A stretch of 64,000 nt of DNA, from positions 60,126 through 124,125 of the forward strand of contig WFMF01000478.1 in assembly GCA_011033025.1 (NCBI GenBank). The letters run 5' to 3'. Shown piece after piece: positions 50,855 through 63,030 of this stretch. The stretch's first letter is position 1. The number at the start of each line of letters is the position of its first letter. The DNA is from Beroe forskalii. Its lineage: Eukaryota; Ctenophora; Nuda; Beroida; Beroidae. The notes beneath the pieces were generated by a model. The model searched no databases and had not been told where the DNA came from. It worked only from the letters and a program-made list of their open reading frames with translations. The position numbers were made by a program, and so were the translations under genes.

Positions 50855-51026
50855 ATTCCGAGTGCTGCGCGGCTCAGCGCTAGGGATGAGAGAAATCCAT
50901 TTATAAAGCAATGCTTTTATTTGTTCTTACCAGATCCCTTTGCTAAACACGTTTATCGCCCTGCATGTCCCGGAGGGAAGCGCGTAGCTCGTACACACAC
51001 ATAAGCGGGTTTTTAAGCCTGCATAG

Positions 51027-51050
51027 GTGTGTGTGTGTGTGTACGAGATT

Positions 51051-51094
<44 letters not shown>
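51027..51094. repeat. (GT)n followed by an A homopolymer of 36
   Basis: GT repeat at 51027-51042, then 'acgagattttttatat' and 36 consecutive A (51059-51094). Confidence 0.95.
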
Positions 51095-51097
<3 letters not shown>

Positions 51098-51153
51098 GTA
51101 TACGTGTTTTGCAACTATGCAGGTTTGAAACAGACCCCTACTTTTACGCGTGA

Positions 51154-51206
51154 TTGTCAGACGTTGTTTGACCCCTTCGCCTTCGGCGCGCGCGTCCGCC
51201 GAAGGC
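51154..51206. repeat. GC-rich palindromic mini-element core (copy 3, outside the duplication)
   Basis: Shares 'ttgtcagacgttgt' and the TTCGGCG...CGCCGAA core with copies at 13331 and 33324. The right outer arm differs. It ties the right part of the window to the same genome as the left part. Confidence 0.6.
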
Positions 51207-51353
51207 GTGAGGAGTCATTTCACTTCACACTTGCACTACAGCTCTTTTCAGTTTTGGAGCTTATAATTTTTCAGTAGACCTGTAAGTTTATCAACTTGTT
51301 TTCAAATTTCGTGGATATACTTTTGCATTGAAAGATCATTTGTCCTTTTATTA

Positions 51354-52848
51354 TTGAATGCTCTGTCTGGGGATTCCCAGTTTGTTAAGGCAATTTGTGA
51401 GCTTTTCCAAAGGTGCATTGATTCAGGTGAAATTCCGTCTGTCTGGAAAACTGCTACAGTCATTGCCTTGTACAAATCTGGTTCTAAATCACAGCCATTG
51501 AATTATAGGCCAGTTTCTTTAACTTGTATTTTTGTGCAAGGTTTTGAGCAGATTATTAGAAGGCATATTGTAGATTACCTCGAGGACAAAATTAATATTA
51601 ATCAACATGGTTTCATCAATAATAGGTCCTGTCTAACAAATCTTCTTGAAACATTTGATAATGTTATGAATTTATTGGAGGAAGGTAATGCAGTAGACAT
51701 TTTGTATTTTGATTTCAGAAAAGCCTTTGACACCGTTCCACACAATAGACTTTTAATCAAACTAGAAAACTTAGGAATTCAAGGGAAAGTGCTAGAAATA
51801 ATTAGAGATTTTCTTAAAGATAGGAGTATGAGGGTGTATGTAGATGGTTCCTTTTCTTCACTTAAACATGTTTTGTCAGGGGTCCCTCAAGGATCAGTGC
51901 TAGGGCCATTGTTATTCATACTGTTTATTAATGATTTACCTGCTGAATTAAAGAGCAAAGTCAAACTGTTTGCAGATGATCTCAAACTTATAGGAAATGC
52001 AAATAGGTGTGAAAATATTAGAGATGATTTAGAAAAATTGGAGAAATGGGAAAAAAGTTGGTTGCTTAAGTTTAATGAAAGTAAATGTAAAGTAGTACAC
52101 ATCAAACATAACAGAAACCCAATGAATGATTATAAGCTTAATAATAATATTTTGGAAGAATCTGTGCAAGAAAAGATCTGGGTATTATCATCTCAGATAC
52201 TCTTCTTTGGAATGACCAGATTAAGCAATGTGTGTAAAAGTCAAACCAAATGATTTGTTGGATACTGAGAAACTATACCTTAAGAGAAAAGTCGGTTATG
52301 TTAAGAGTATATAAAGCTTTGATAAGGCCACACTTAGAATATGGAGTTCAGCTGTGGAATCCATCTCCAGAGCATGGGAATTGGTCTCTAATTCTTAGTT
52401 TAGAAAGTGTCCAAAGGCGCTTTACTCGTATGATTGATGGATGGGCCAACTTCCATACTCTGAGAGATTGAGATGCCTGCAGCTCACAACATTGGCTGAA
52501 AGACGTTACCGGTGACCTTTATTGAAACTTTTAAAGCTTTTTAAGAATATTAATGGGTTGAATCATATCTTCAATTTCAGTAAAAATAGGCATAACCTGA
52601 TCTCAAGTCTTAAAATTAAGAACAGTATTCCTAAAAGTATTCAGAGGCTGCATAGAGGGTTTATTACTGAACGTGTTAGAGAATTATGGAATAAGCTGCC
52701 AATTTCAGTGAAAGAATCTTGTTCAGTAGATGAATTTAAATGTAGATTAGAGTCTTTTAAAAATGATTGTATAAAATGTGGGCTTAATAGTATCTACTAC
52801 TACTGGAACATTTCAGACGTTGTACTCTCCAAGATAGAAACTGTGAAT
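51354..52848 (+). pseudogene. CR1/Jockey-group LINE ORF2 reverse transcriptase, 5'-truncated and frameshifted
   Basis: Three consecutive frames cover one reverse transcriptase. The first (51354-52253) has the fingers/palm motifs: NYRPVSLT, motif A in FDFRKAFDTV, the GVPQGSVLGPLLF motif and the catalytic FADD at 51969-51980. The second (52250-52471) holds YKALIRPHLEYGVQLWNP, typical of the thumb region. The third (from 52522) holds the C-terminal VRELWNKLP region. At least two frameshifts and a stop separate them, so it is dead. No apurinic endonuclease domain precedes it; sequence upstream is homopolymer and repeat, so the copy is 5'-truncated. The protein would have primed reverse transcription at nicked target DNA. 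The frame runs to TVN at 52840-52848, where an hAT-like element interrupts it. Confidence 0.9.
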
Positions 52849-55800
52849 CATAGCTGCCAAAATGCCCTGATTTTGACAGGGCGCCCTGTCATGCCCTGTT
52901 TTTGCCCTGTTTTTAGGCCCTTGCCCTGGGAAGCCCTTCTTTTGCCCTGATTTTGAATCAATTTGCCCTGCTTTCTTGCCTTCCAAAAATATACCCATCG
53001 ATCTGAGGAGGCGCCTCCTTGAAAAAAAAAAAAAAAAAAGTCGCCGTTTTTCAAAAATATACCTACAGTATTGATTTGTATGGAATCACCTGTCGATATA
53101 ACTTTTCGCGTAATTATAACCAGTTATGCTATAAACACTGTTTCGGATGGGATTTCAAAATATATCTATCATGCAATAAGCACTGTCTCGGATGGAATTT
53201 CAAAATATACCTATCATGCAATAAGCACTGTCTCGGATGGAATTAGGAAATATACCTTTTAAACTATTTAGCGCTGTCTCGGATGGAATTTCAAAATATA
53301 CCTATCATGCAATAAGCACTGTCTCGGATGGAATTTGGAAATATACCTTTTTAACTATTTAGCACTGTCTCGGATGGAATTTGGAAATATACCTTATTAA
53401 CTATTTAGCACTGTCTTGGACGGGATTTCAAAATATACCTATCATGCAATAAGCACTGTCTCGGATGGAATTAGGAAATATACCTTTTAAACTATTTAGC
53501 ACTGTCTCGGTTGGAATTTCAAAATATACCTATCATGCAATAAGCACTGTCTCGGATGGAATTTGAAAATATACCTTTTTAACTATTTAGCACTGTCTCG
53601 GATGGAATTTGGAAATATACCTTATTAACTATTTAGCACTGTCTTGGATGGGATTTCATAATATACCTATCATGCAATTAAGCACTGTCTCGGATGGAAT
53701 TTGGAAATATACCTTTTAAACTATTTACCACTGTCTCGGAAGGAATTTCAAAATATACCTATCATGCAATAAGCACTGTCTCGGATGGAATTTGGAAATA
53801 TACCTTCTTAACTATTTAGCACTGTCTCGGATGGAATTTGGAAATATACCTTATTAAATATTTAGCACTGTCTTGGATGGGATTTATTAAAAATATACCT
53901 ATCATGCAATAAGCACTGTCTCGGATGGAATTAGGAAATATACCTGTTAAACTATTTAGCACTGTCTCGGATGAAATTTCAAAATATACATATCATGCAA
54001 TAAGCACTGTCTCGGATGGAATTTGGAAGTATACCTTTTTAACTATTTAGCACTGTCTCGGATGGAATTTGGAAAAATACCTTATTAACTATTTAGCACT
54101 GTCTTGGATGGGATTTCAAAATATACCTACCATGCAATAAGCACTGTCTCGGATGGAATTCGGAAATATACCTTTTAAACTATTTAGCACTGTCTCGGAT
54201 GGAATTTCAAAATATACCTATCATGCAATAAGCACTGTCTCGGATGGAATTTGAAAATATGCCTTTTTAACTATTTAGCACTGTCTCGGATGGAATTTCA
54301 AAATATACCTATCATGCAATAAGCACTGTCTCGGATGGAATTTGGAAATATACCTTTTTAACTATTTAGCACTGTCTCGGATGGAATTTGGAAATATACC
54401 TTATTAACTATTTAGCACTGTCTTGGATGGGATTTCAAAATATACCTATCATGCAATAAACACTGTCTCGGATGGAATTCGGAAATATACCTTTTAAACT
54501 ATTTAGCACTGTCTCGGATGGAATTTGGAAATATACCTTATTAGGTAACTATTTAGCTCTGTCTTGGATGGGATTTCATAGTATACCTATCATGCAATAA
54601 GCACTGTCTCGGATGGAATTTGGAAATATACCTTTTTAACTATTTAGCACTGTCTCAGATGGAATTTGGAAATATACCCTATCAAGTATTTAGCACTGTC
54701 TTGGATGGGATTTGGAAATAGACCTTTTAAACTATTTATCACTGTCTCGGAAGGAATTTCAAAATATACCTATCATGCAATAAGCACTGTCTCGGATGGA
54801 ATTTGGAAATATACCTTCTTATTAACTATTTAGCACTGTCTCGGATGGAATTTGGAAATATACCTTATTAAATATTTAGCACTATCTTGGATGGGATTTA
54901 AAAATATATCCATCATGCATAAAGCACTGTATCGGATGGAATTCGGAAATATACCTTTTAAACTATTTAGCACTGTCTCGGATGGAATTTCAAAATATAC
55001 CTATCATGCAATAAGCACTGTCTCGGATGGAATTTGGAAATATACCTTCTTAACTATTTAGCACTGTCTCGGATGGAATTTGGAAATATACCTTATTAAA
55101 TATTTAGCACTGTCTTGGATGGGATTTATTAAAAATATACCTATCATGCAATAAGCACTGTCTCGGATGGAATTAGGAAATATACCTGTTAAACTATTTA
55201 GCACTGTCTCGGATGAAATTTCAAAATATATACATATCATGCAATAAGCACTGTCTCGGATGGAATTTGGAAGTATACCTTTTTAACTATTTAGCACTGT
55301 CTCGGATGGAATTTGGAAAAATACCTTATTAACTATTTAGCACTGTCTTGGATGGGATTTCAAAATATACCTACCATGCAATAAGCACTGTCTCGGATGG
55401 AATTCGGAAATATACCTTTTAAACTATTTAGCACTGTCTCGGATGGAATTTCAAAATATACCTATCATGCAATAAGCACTGTCTCGGATGGAATTTGAAA
55501 ATATGCCTTTTTAACTATTTAGCACTGTCTCGGATGGAATTTCAAAATATACCTATCATGCAATAAGCACTGTCTCGGATGGAATTTGGAAATATACCTT
55601 TTTAACTATTTAGCACTGTCTCGGATGGAATTTGGAAATATACCTATTAACTATTTAGCACTGTCTTGGATGGGATTTCAAAATATACCTATCATGCAAT
55701 AAACACTGTCTCGGATGGAATTCGGAAATATACCTTTAAACTATTTAGCACTTGTCTCGGATGGAATTTGGAAATATACCTTATTAGGTAACTATTTAGC

Positions 55801-57900
55801 TCTGTCTTGATGGGATTTCATAGTATACCTATCATGCAATAAGCACTGTCTCGGATGGAATTTGGAAATATACCTTTTAACTATTTAGCACTGTCTCGGA
55901 TGGAATTTGGAAATATACCCTATCAAGTATTTAGCACTGTCTTGGATGGGATTTGGAAATAGACCTTTAAACTATTTATCACTGTCTCGGAAGGAATTTC
56001 AAAATATACCCTATCATGCAATAAGCACTGTCTCGGATGGAATTTGGAAATATACCTTCTTATTAACTATTATTTAGCACTGTCTCGGATGGAATTTGGA
56101 AATATACCTTATTAAATATTTAGCACTATCTTGATGGATTTAAAAATATATCCATCATGCATAAAGCACTGTATCGGATGGAATTCGGAAATATACCTTT
56201 TAAACTATTTAGCACTGTCTCGGATGGAATTTCAAAATATACCTATCATGCAATAAGCACTGTTTCGGATGGAATTTCAAAATATACCTATCACGCAATA
56301 AGCACTGTTTCGGATGGAATTTCAAAATATACCTATCATGCAATAAGCACTGTCTCGGATGGAATTTGGAAATATACCTTATTAACTATTTAGCAATGTC
56401 TTGGATGGAATTTGGAAATATACCTTATTAACTATGTAGCACTGTCTTGGATGGGATTTCATAATATACCTATCATGCAATAAGCACTGTCTCGGATGGA
56501 ATTTGGAAATATACCTTTTTAACTATTTAGCACTGTCTTGGATGGGATTTCAAAATATACCTATCATGCAATAAGCACTGTCTCGGATGGAATTTAGAAA
56601 TATACCTTCTTAACTATTTAGCACTGTCTCGGATGGAATTTGGAAATATACCTTATTAAATATTTAGCACTATCTTGGATGGGATTTAAAAATATATCCA
56701 TCATGCAATAAGCACTGTATCGGATGGAATTCGGAAATATACCTTTTAAACTATTTAGCACTGTCTCGGATGGAATTTCAAAATATACCTATAATGCAAT
56801 AAGCACTGTTTCGGATGGAATTTCAAAATATACCTATCATGCAATAAGCACTGTCTCGGATGGAATTTGGAAATATACCTTTTAAACTATTTAGCACTGT
56901 CTCGGATGGAATTTCAAAATATACCTATCATGCAATAAGCACTGTGTCGGATGGAATTTGGAAATGTACCTTATTAACTATTTAGCACTGTCTCGGATGT
57001 AATTTGGAAATATACCTTTTAAACTATTTAGCACTGTCTCGGATGGAATTTCAAAATATACCTATAATGCAATAAGCACTGTTTCGGATGGAATTTCAAA
57101 ATATACCTATCATGCAATAAGCACTGTCTCGGATGGAATTTGGAAATATACCTTTTAAACTATTTAGCACTGTCTCGGATGGAATTTCAAAATATACCTA
57201 TCATGCAATAAGCACTGTGTCGGATGGAATTTGGAAATGTACCTTATTAACTATTTAGCACTGTCTCGGATGTAATTTGGAAATATACCTTTTCGAATAT
57301 AATTTAGCACTGTTTCGGATGGAATTTCTGAATATACCTATCATGAAATAAGCACTGTCTCGGATGGAATTTGGAAATATACCTTTTTAACTATTTAGCA
57401 CTGTTTCGGATGGAATTTCAAAATATACTAATCATGCAATAAGCACTGTCTCGGATGGAAATTCAAAATATACTTATTAAATTATCAAGCTCTCTTTCGG
57501 GTAGAATTTGGATATGTACCCTATTCAGTTGTGTGTTGGATTGATTTTGGAAATATACCTCCTAAGCACTGTCTTAGATGGATTTTGGAAATATACCTAA
57601 GACCCCTAAGAAAGTAAAAATATACCTTTTGAGTCGAACTACTCTTCATGAAATATACCTGAATTATGGCAGAAATATACCTGAATGTACCCAAAATTCC
57701 AAAAATACACCCAACAAGCACTACCTCCGATGATCTTTTCGGGGCGTCGACCAAAAAAAAAAAAAAAAAAAAAAGGTCGACACTTTTCAAAATTTCAAAA
57801 AGATACATAGGCTTATATGCCCTGTTTTTCACTGCATTTGCCCTGCTTTTTGGGCCATTTTTATGCCCTGTCGAGGGATTTCTAAAGTTTGGCAGCTATG
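52849..57900. mobile_element. hAT-like element, 5.05 kb, filled with minisatellite, inserted in the LINE
   Basis: Terminal inverted repeats CATAGCTGCCAAA and TTTGGCAGCTATG lie within a perfect 8 bp duplication CTGTGAAT (52841-52848, 57901-57908). Subterminal zones on both sides are rich in 'tgccctgttttt' repeats (52860-52980 and 57815-57880), plausible transposase-binding sites. Each side also has an A run (18 or more) next to a 'gtcg' motif. There is no transposase ORF; the interior is almost wholly the minisatellite. The 8 bp duplication supports hAT; a P-type element is an alternative. Confidence 0.85.
53136..57600. repeat. 45-46 bp minisatellite, roughly 95 units, with higher-order structure
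   Basis: Units alternate between a type with 'cactgtctcggatggaattt' followed by 'caaaatatacctatcatgca', and a type with 'ggaaatatacctt' and 'aactatttag'. Rare variants recur at a fixed distance. 'ggatttattaaaaatatacc' lies near 53880 and 55122, and 'ttaggtaactatttagctct' at 54541 and 55783, a shift of about 1242 bp. A shorter six-unit block of about 273 bp repeats at 56791 and 57064. Open frames through the array are artefacts. Confidence 0.95.
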
Positions 57901-57992
57901 CTGTGAATTACCTAGAGAATAGACAACAGCAAGTAGATTATCTTAAGACAAGACCATTCCTATCTAAGAAGAGGTTCTTCAACTTACATTAA
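57901..57992 (+). pseudogene. C-terminal remnant of the LINE ORF2
   Basis: Directly after the target duplication the interrupted reading frame resumes: VN is repeated by the duplication and continues YLENRQQQVDYLKTRPFLSK to a TAA at 57990-57992. The frame is the same as the third LINE segment, so removing the hAT element and one copy of the duplication restores continuity. Confidence 0.75.
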
Positions 57993-58920
57993 TATTTTTT
58001 TCATTCTTTTTAAACTTCATTATGTGTCGCCATTTTGATGATCTATCTCTATATATGGGAAGCTATTTTGTAATCAGACTCAGCTGACAAATTACTTTAA
58101 TGTAATTAAATCTAACTTATTATATTCACCGTATTTTTTAATTTTTATTTAAATTATTAGAAGCATTCAAATTTCATGTTTTTAATCAGCATATTTTTAA
58201 GTTGATAATTAATACTCTGGTTATCATTCCTTTTTCATTATTGCAGGTTTTGTTACCTAGGTATATTTTTTAATTTTAATTATCTCATTAGAGGCTGGAA
58301 GATCCAGTTAATAGTGGAAGTTTGAAGGCAGTTGATTTATGAAAACATTGTTGATGTGTTAATCAAAATACTTTATTTTATTTTATTTTATTTTAAATTA
58401 ATCAAATTTCTCACATTTAACATAACTTCATTTGGTTGCCCAAATTTCTAATCAAATTCACCAATTATTTTTTAAGACTTATCGCTTATGACAAGTGCAA
58501 CATGACAATATGACAGTGCTTCAACTGTAATTCTTTAAGTTATTACTCAACACTTGATAATTCATAATTGACAGAAGTTACTTTTTATCACACTGTGTAT
58601 GTATATTTTAGTTTTTGATGTTTCATTTATTTTCATGGTTATCACAGGGTCTGCATGAAGTTGTTTGCTTTCTATCCAGTTTTAATTGTTATTTCACTGC
58701 TATCTGATAAAACTATCAACAGTTCTAGATTAATTCTGTTATTTTTTTTGTTATTTGATTTTTAAATGTTCTCTGAAAATTGTATAAATTGACACCTGGG
58801 TTAAAAGGTGTGTTTTTAGTGGAAGCTAATGTTTTGATACAATGAAAGGAAGCATGATGGTTTAATACCATAATTTATTCTATTTCTATTTCTATTTCTT
58901 TTGAAGTTTATGATATGGAT
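57993..58920. other. AT-rich LINE 3' region or intergenic DNA
   Basis: Probably the 3' untranslated region of the LINE, at least in part. It includes an (ATTTT)n run at 58373-58395. No gene is seen. Confidence 0.4.
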
Positions 58921-58923
58921 AAG

Positions 58924-59083
58924 GCAGGTGTCGCCACCTCGAGAAATGAGAATTCTTCTGAAATTTCCGATCGCACAGCGCCATGTACGTAGGTGAATAT
59001 ACTGTTAAATCAGTATCACATGCGTACAAATTGCGGTTTTGAGGAAATTTCAGACACCGATCTCAGAGGTGGTGACACTTCAG
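58924..59083. repeat. Short MITE-like inverted repeat, 160 bp
   Basis: 'caggtgtcgccacctc' on the left and 'gaggtggtgacacttcag' on the right are diverged complements. Internal 'gaaatttccgat' and 'gaaatttcagacaccgat' segments also pair in part. Confidence 0.5.
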
Positions 59084-59101
59084 TAAGCTTTGTGCTGTAA
59101 A

Positions 59102-59126
59102 AATTTATAATTGAATTGAATTGAAT
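59102..59126 (+). repeat. (ATTGA)n tail, possible LINE 3' end
   Basis: 'aatttataattgaattgaat' followed by another unit. Short pentamer tails of this kind terminate many CR1/L2-group LINEs. It may mark the 3' end of the interrupted LINE or of an independent copy. Confidence 0.35.
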
Positions 59127-59975
59127 ATGGACCTTTTGTTGACTCTTTTTTCCTTTTTTTCAATCATTGTTACCTCATCTGATCCCAGATTGAAGCCACT
59201 TCCTAGCCTTCCATTGTTCATACCTGGTCCTATCTAATTTTAACCTTTGCTATCCATCCCACTTCAATTTGGCCATGAGGTTCTTCACATTCTATATTGG
59301 ATTGTTGTGCAGCTTGTTGCTGACCTCAAGCAACTTACTGTATGATTAGTTTGGGATTGAATGTGGGACTGGACAGGCATATGCCTGCAAACTCCCATTC
59401 ATTTTAATGTTCACTTTCAGGTTTAATAGCTTTATATTTAGATATTTCACATGATTTTAGCATTCATTGATCTTTTACCCTTACTGAACTCTTTCTCTTT
59501 ACTCTCCCTTCCCTCTAAACTGTGTTGCTCAAGATTCCCTAGTCCTGGGTCGCCCAGTCTTACAGTTGTAGGCTGTGAGGGGTATGGTTGGCCGAAACCC
59601 CTTCATTTCCCTTTTCCACCTGCTGATGGGACATCTACATCCCAGATGGCTGGGAAACCTTACAACTGTAGGTTACCTGTTTATGTTTCACAGTTTAGTC
59701 TCTTCCACCTCTTATGACAATCCTTGAATTAGAAAATGGATATGTAGTATCAATTAAAGGATCCTCCATTTTCATCACAGGCAATAGTATTTTGTTTTAT
59801 TTGTACTTTGTAGTATACCCATACTCCTTTATAGATAAGACTTTGGATTAATTGGAGTGAAACAAATAGTTGAAAACCAGATTATCGAGTTTTTCTCCAT
59901 ATTTCATATTCCTGCTTGAAAACTGAAGAATAAAATCTCTTTGGTGCACTTCTTTATGATTTTAATGTGAATTGG
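59127..59975. other. Intergenic stretch upstream of HROB
   Basis: AT- and pyrimidine-rich. An 88 codon open frame at 59451-59717 has no recognised domain. It spans a 'cttacagttgtagg' and 'ccttacaactgtagg' inverted pair, so I do not call it. Any 5' exon of the HROB gene would lie here, but none is evident. Confidence 0.5.
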
Positions 59976-59999
59976 TGACTTTTGAGGGATATTTATGTG

Positions 60000-62074
60000 A
60001 TGGATATCAATGGCTCTCCTACATCAAAGGATTTGTTTGGTATTGGCAGTCAAGATTTGTTTACCAATGCTGATAGCAACAGTGCCAAAACTCCTCTTAC
60101 AAATAAAAAGAGGCCTTGTTTCAAAACACCATCTAACCTAGAAGTCAGTTCTAATGGTGTTTCACCTTTAACATCCACTCTGTGTAACTCAGTCCAAGGA
60201 ATTTATTGCAGCCAAGAGGTTGGTAGGGTTACTTGTTTTATGATTAGAAAATACTATTGCAGTAGCTTATTATGGAATTTGAAAATTGAATTTTTAGCTT
60301 ATATTTTTCCTTGACTTAGGGCTAAGTATGTACTTTAGATCTAAGTATGTTGTTTCTTATTAAGTTAAAAATAGAATATTTCACTGGGATAATGAGATGA
60401 TTATACAAATTCAGAGAAAAGAGTTTGGTAGTGCTCTGCAAGGTGATGTTTGGGATAGTATCAAAGCATTTCATAAAAATGAAGTTTTGATGATGTACAA
60501 CATCAAAAGTGTTCTTGATGGTTCTTCACTTTACCATGGGAAAGTTGCTCATTTAGCTGTTCTAGTTAAGTCTGTTGAACGAGTTTCTACAAAGGATTGT
60601 TCTCTGATACTGTATGATGACTCAGGTATGATCAATCAAGAATTATTGTCTTATAGTATGACTTTGGACAGCTCTTGAGCCTTAGATTAAAACCTTGGTT
60701 TATTCTTTCAATGTACAGTTTCAAGTGAAAAACAGGCTGAAGTTAGTTTCACTCATCTGAATCATTTGTGTAAGAGAAATAAGTACTGTCTATTTCTTTT
60801 GTAGTATATCTAGCCAAGATTATCAGACATTGTGATATTTATGGATATTTCAGGTGAAATTAAAGCAGCTGTACACAAAAGAGTAATGGAGAAATATGGA
60901 GCTTTTATTGAGCCTGGTTCTGGATTATTGTTGAGGCAGTGTACCATATTCTCTTTTATCTCTATACAGAAGTATATCAATATCACCCTTCCAAATATAG
61001 TGCACATTTTCAACACTTCAAGTCTCATTGTCCCTCCTGCTGCTATTGAGAGACATATCTTAGAGGTGAGCCTAACAATCATTCATATTAGCTTATTGAT
61101 AACTTATACCATGACATTATCCAAATAAGTATCTTCATATAACTGAAACATACTCTCTGCTTGCATCTGATTCATTAAAGGTATTCATGCCTCATATTTA
61201 CATTGCCTCATGATCTCATGATGGTGATGATGGTAATGATGGTTATTGATTGAAAATATATTGCTTTATTAAACCCATAATTTAGTCCCATACCTAATGT
61301 TCAGGTATCAGAGATCAATGTGCAGCGTGAAGAAAACCCAGACACTGAGAATCAGACTCCTGTAATAAACACACCAAACAGACCCCCACCTCCCCGAAAT
61401 GCTACATCCTCCAATCAAACCACCCCTCGACAGTTTGTTACAACTCCTAAGAGACCACAAACCAACCAAAGACCTCAGAATAACCAGCCACAACATGGCA
61501 GTTCTGTACAAAAAGCACCACATCCATACCAATCAAAATCAAACATTCAGCAAGAAACTCCTCAAAAAGTCTGGACACCAAATCGAGCAAGATCCTTTCA
61601 ATCAACTTCTAAATCCACTCCTAAAAGTAAAAGTTTTGCTTCCCCTTCTGATTCAACAGCAAATAAGATATCTGAAGGTAAAAACATGACTGAAGGCTTC
61701 CATCAATCTTTAATAACAAGTGAAATGCCGAGTGGAAATAAAAGAAGTCCTGAATCATGGAAGGATGATGGAAATAAAAAGATTAAAGTTCAAGATCAAC
61801 CCAAAGCAAAATCAGGTGTACTATCACCCAAGGAACAAGGTTTGTATTAACCAATCTACAAAATCACATCACGATGTTAAATAGATACATACAGTTACAC
61901 TACTGTACAATCTTACCTTTTTCAAAATAAAACAAAAAATTTATGCAATATACGTCGACGACTTTGGCAATATTATGGTTCTACATACCTAATGATCTTT
62001 AATGTACTTTTATTTCAGAGGAAATATCAAAGCTTCTTGAAGATGTTGATGACTCGTTTTTCGAAGACTTTTAG
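60000..62074 (+). CDS. HROB: HROB-like homologous recombination OB-fold protein
   Basis: Five coding exons: 60000-60218, 60415-60625, 60854-61065, 61305-61839 and 62019-62074, with GT-AG introns of 179-239 bp and phases 0, 1, 0, 1, encoding 410 residues. Residues 1-73 are Ser/Asn-rich and disordered. About 75-205 form the OB fold: FGSALQGDVWDSIKAF, then HLAVLVKSVERVS, a strand ending in DDSG, EIKAAVHKRVMEKYG, IEPGSGLLLRQ and YINITLPNIVHIF. This order matches the vertebrate HROB (C17orf53) OB domain. Residues 215-392 are Pro/Gln/Asn/Ser-rich and the tail ends in acidic EEISKLLEDVDDSFFEDF, as in vertebrate HROB. In vertebrates HROB loads the MCM8-MCM9 helicase for homologous recombination and crosslink repair in the nucleus. 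The protein is shorter than human HROB (about 650 residues) because of the N-terminal part. An in-frame TGA at 59976 precedes the ATG; a further 5' exon joined at the weak acceptor near 59986 is possible. Confidence 0.88.
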
Positions 62075-62138
62075 GAAAAATAGGGACTAAAAGTTTAAAT
62101 CATTGACGGCATTATTACTTTATTACGATGTCAATGAT

Positions 62139-62144
62139 AATAAA
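62139..62144 (+). promoter_or_regulatory. Polyadenylation signal AATAAA of HROB
   Basis: Canonical AATAAA 65 bp after the HROB stop codon, followed by T-rich sequence. It implies a very short 3' UTR. Confidence 0.7.
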
Positions 62145-63030
62145 GCTTTCCATATGATGGTATAGTAATATATGATATGAATGTTTATACGAGACTTATT
62201 TCTCGTATTTTTTTACCTTTTAACTTATTAACAATTTAGCTTTTAATAATGATAATCCAAAGTAAATTTTGGTTAATTTTGTTTTTAATCTTTTATTATT
62301 TTCATGTGTGACACCTTCAAAGCACTAAATCAGTTTAAATAGACAACTATTCAAGTTAGACTTAAATAATTTAGCATGTAAACCATACCAGTAAATCAGT
62401 TTACTGGTAGGGTTGATATTATCTAGTATTCAAATCATTATTTATTGTGTTTGTAGCAAATTTAAAGACTTAACTACCTAAGTGAAGTGCAAATCTTTTG
62501 CTCTTAAAAAAGTGACAGAGTTATTAGATATGGATAGAGGCATTGTTTGGTCCTCTTTGTAATTGTTTTTAAGTTTTAACTATCAACGTGTCGAATAGGT
62601 ACTAAAATAAATGGTTTGATTAGTTATACTTGGAAAGTTAAAACGTAGATGATATAGGAAATGTAGTATTAATTCCGAGGATTTGTAGATTATTTCATAA
62701 AATGTTTTATTGTAGCCGATAAAATTATTTTCAAGTCCATTAATTACTAAGTTGACAAGTTGCCAGTTGGTAGTTTGTTGTTTTCTACTGTACTTACAGT
62801 ACAGTATATTCTATTTTCTTATATTGTTTCAATTTTCATAGAATTTCCGCAATTCAATAGAATTTCATGAATAACGAGTTTTGAAATTGTTTCTTAATGC
62901 CAATTTGATACATATGCTGTCAATTATTTTCATTTCTCTTGTTGTCTCGTATTTCTGCTTCTTTACTGTGATTCTAGTTCAATTAGTTATTATTCATCAT
63001 TCCCAAGTCCCTTATTAAATATTTTAAATT
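62145..63030. other. AT-rich intergenic sequence downstream of HROB
   Basis: No gene, tRNA or defined repeat recognised. Base composition is normal for the window. Confidence 0.6.

Noticed and set aside
53019..56393. Several 60-80 codon ORFs inside the minisatellite.
   Set aside because: They are translations of 45 bp repeat units (period divisible by three) with repeated HAISTVSDGI-type segments; artefacts of the array.
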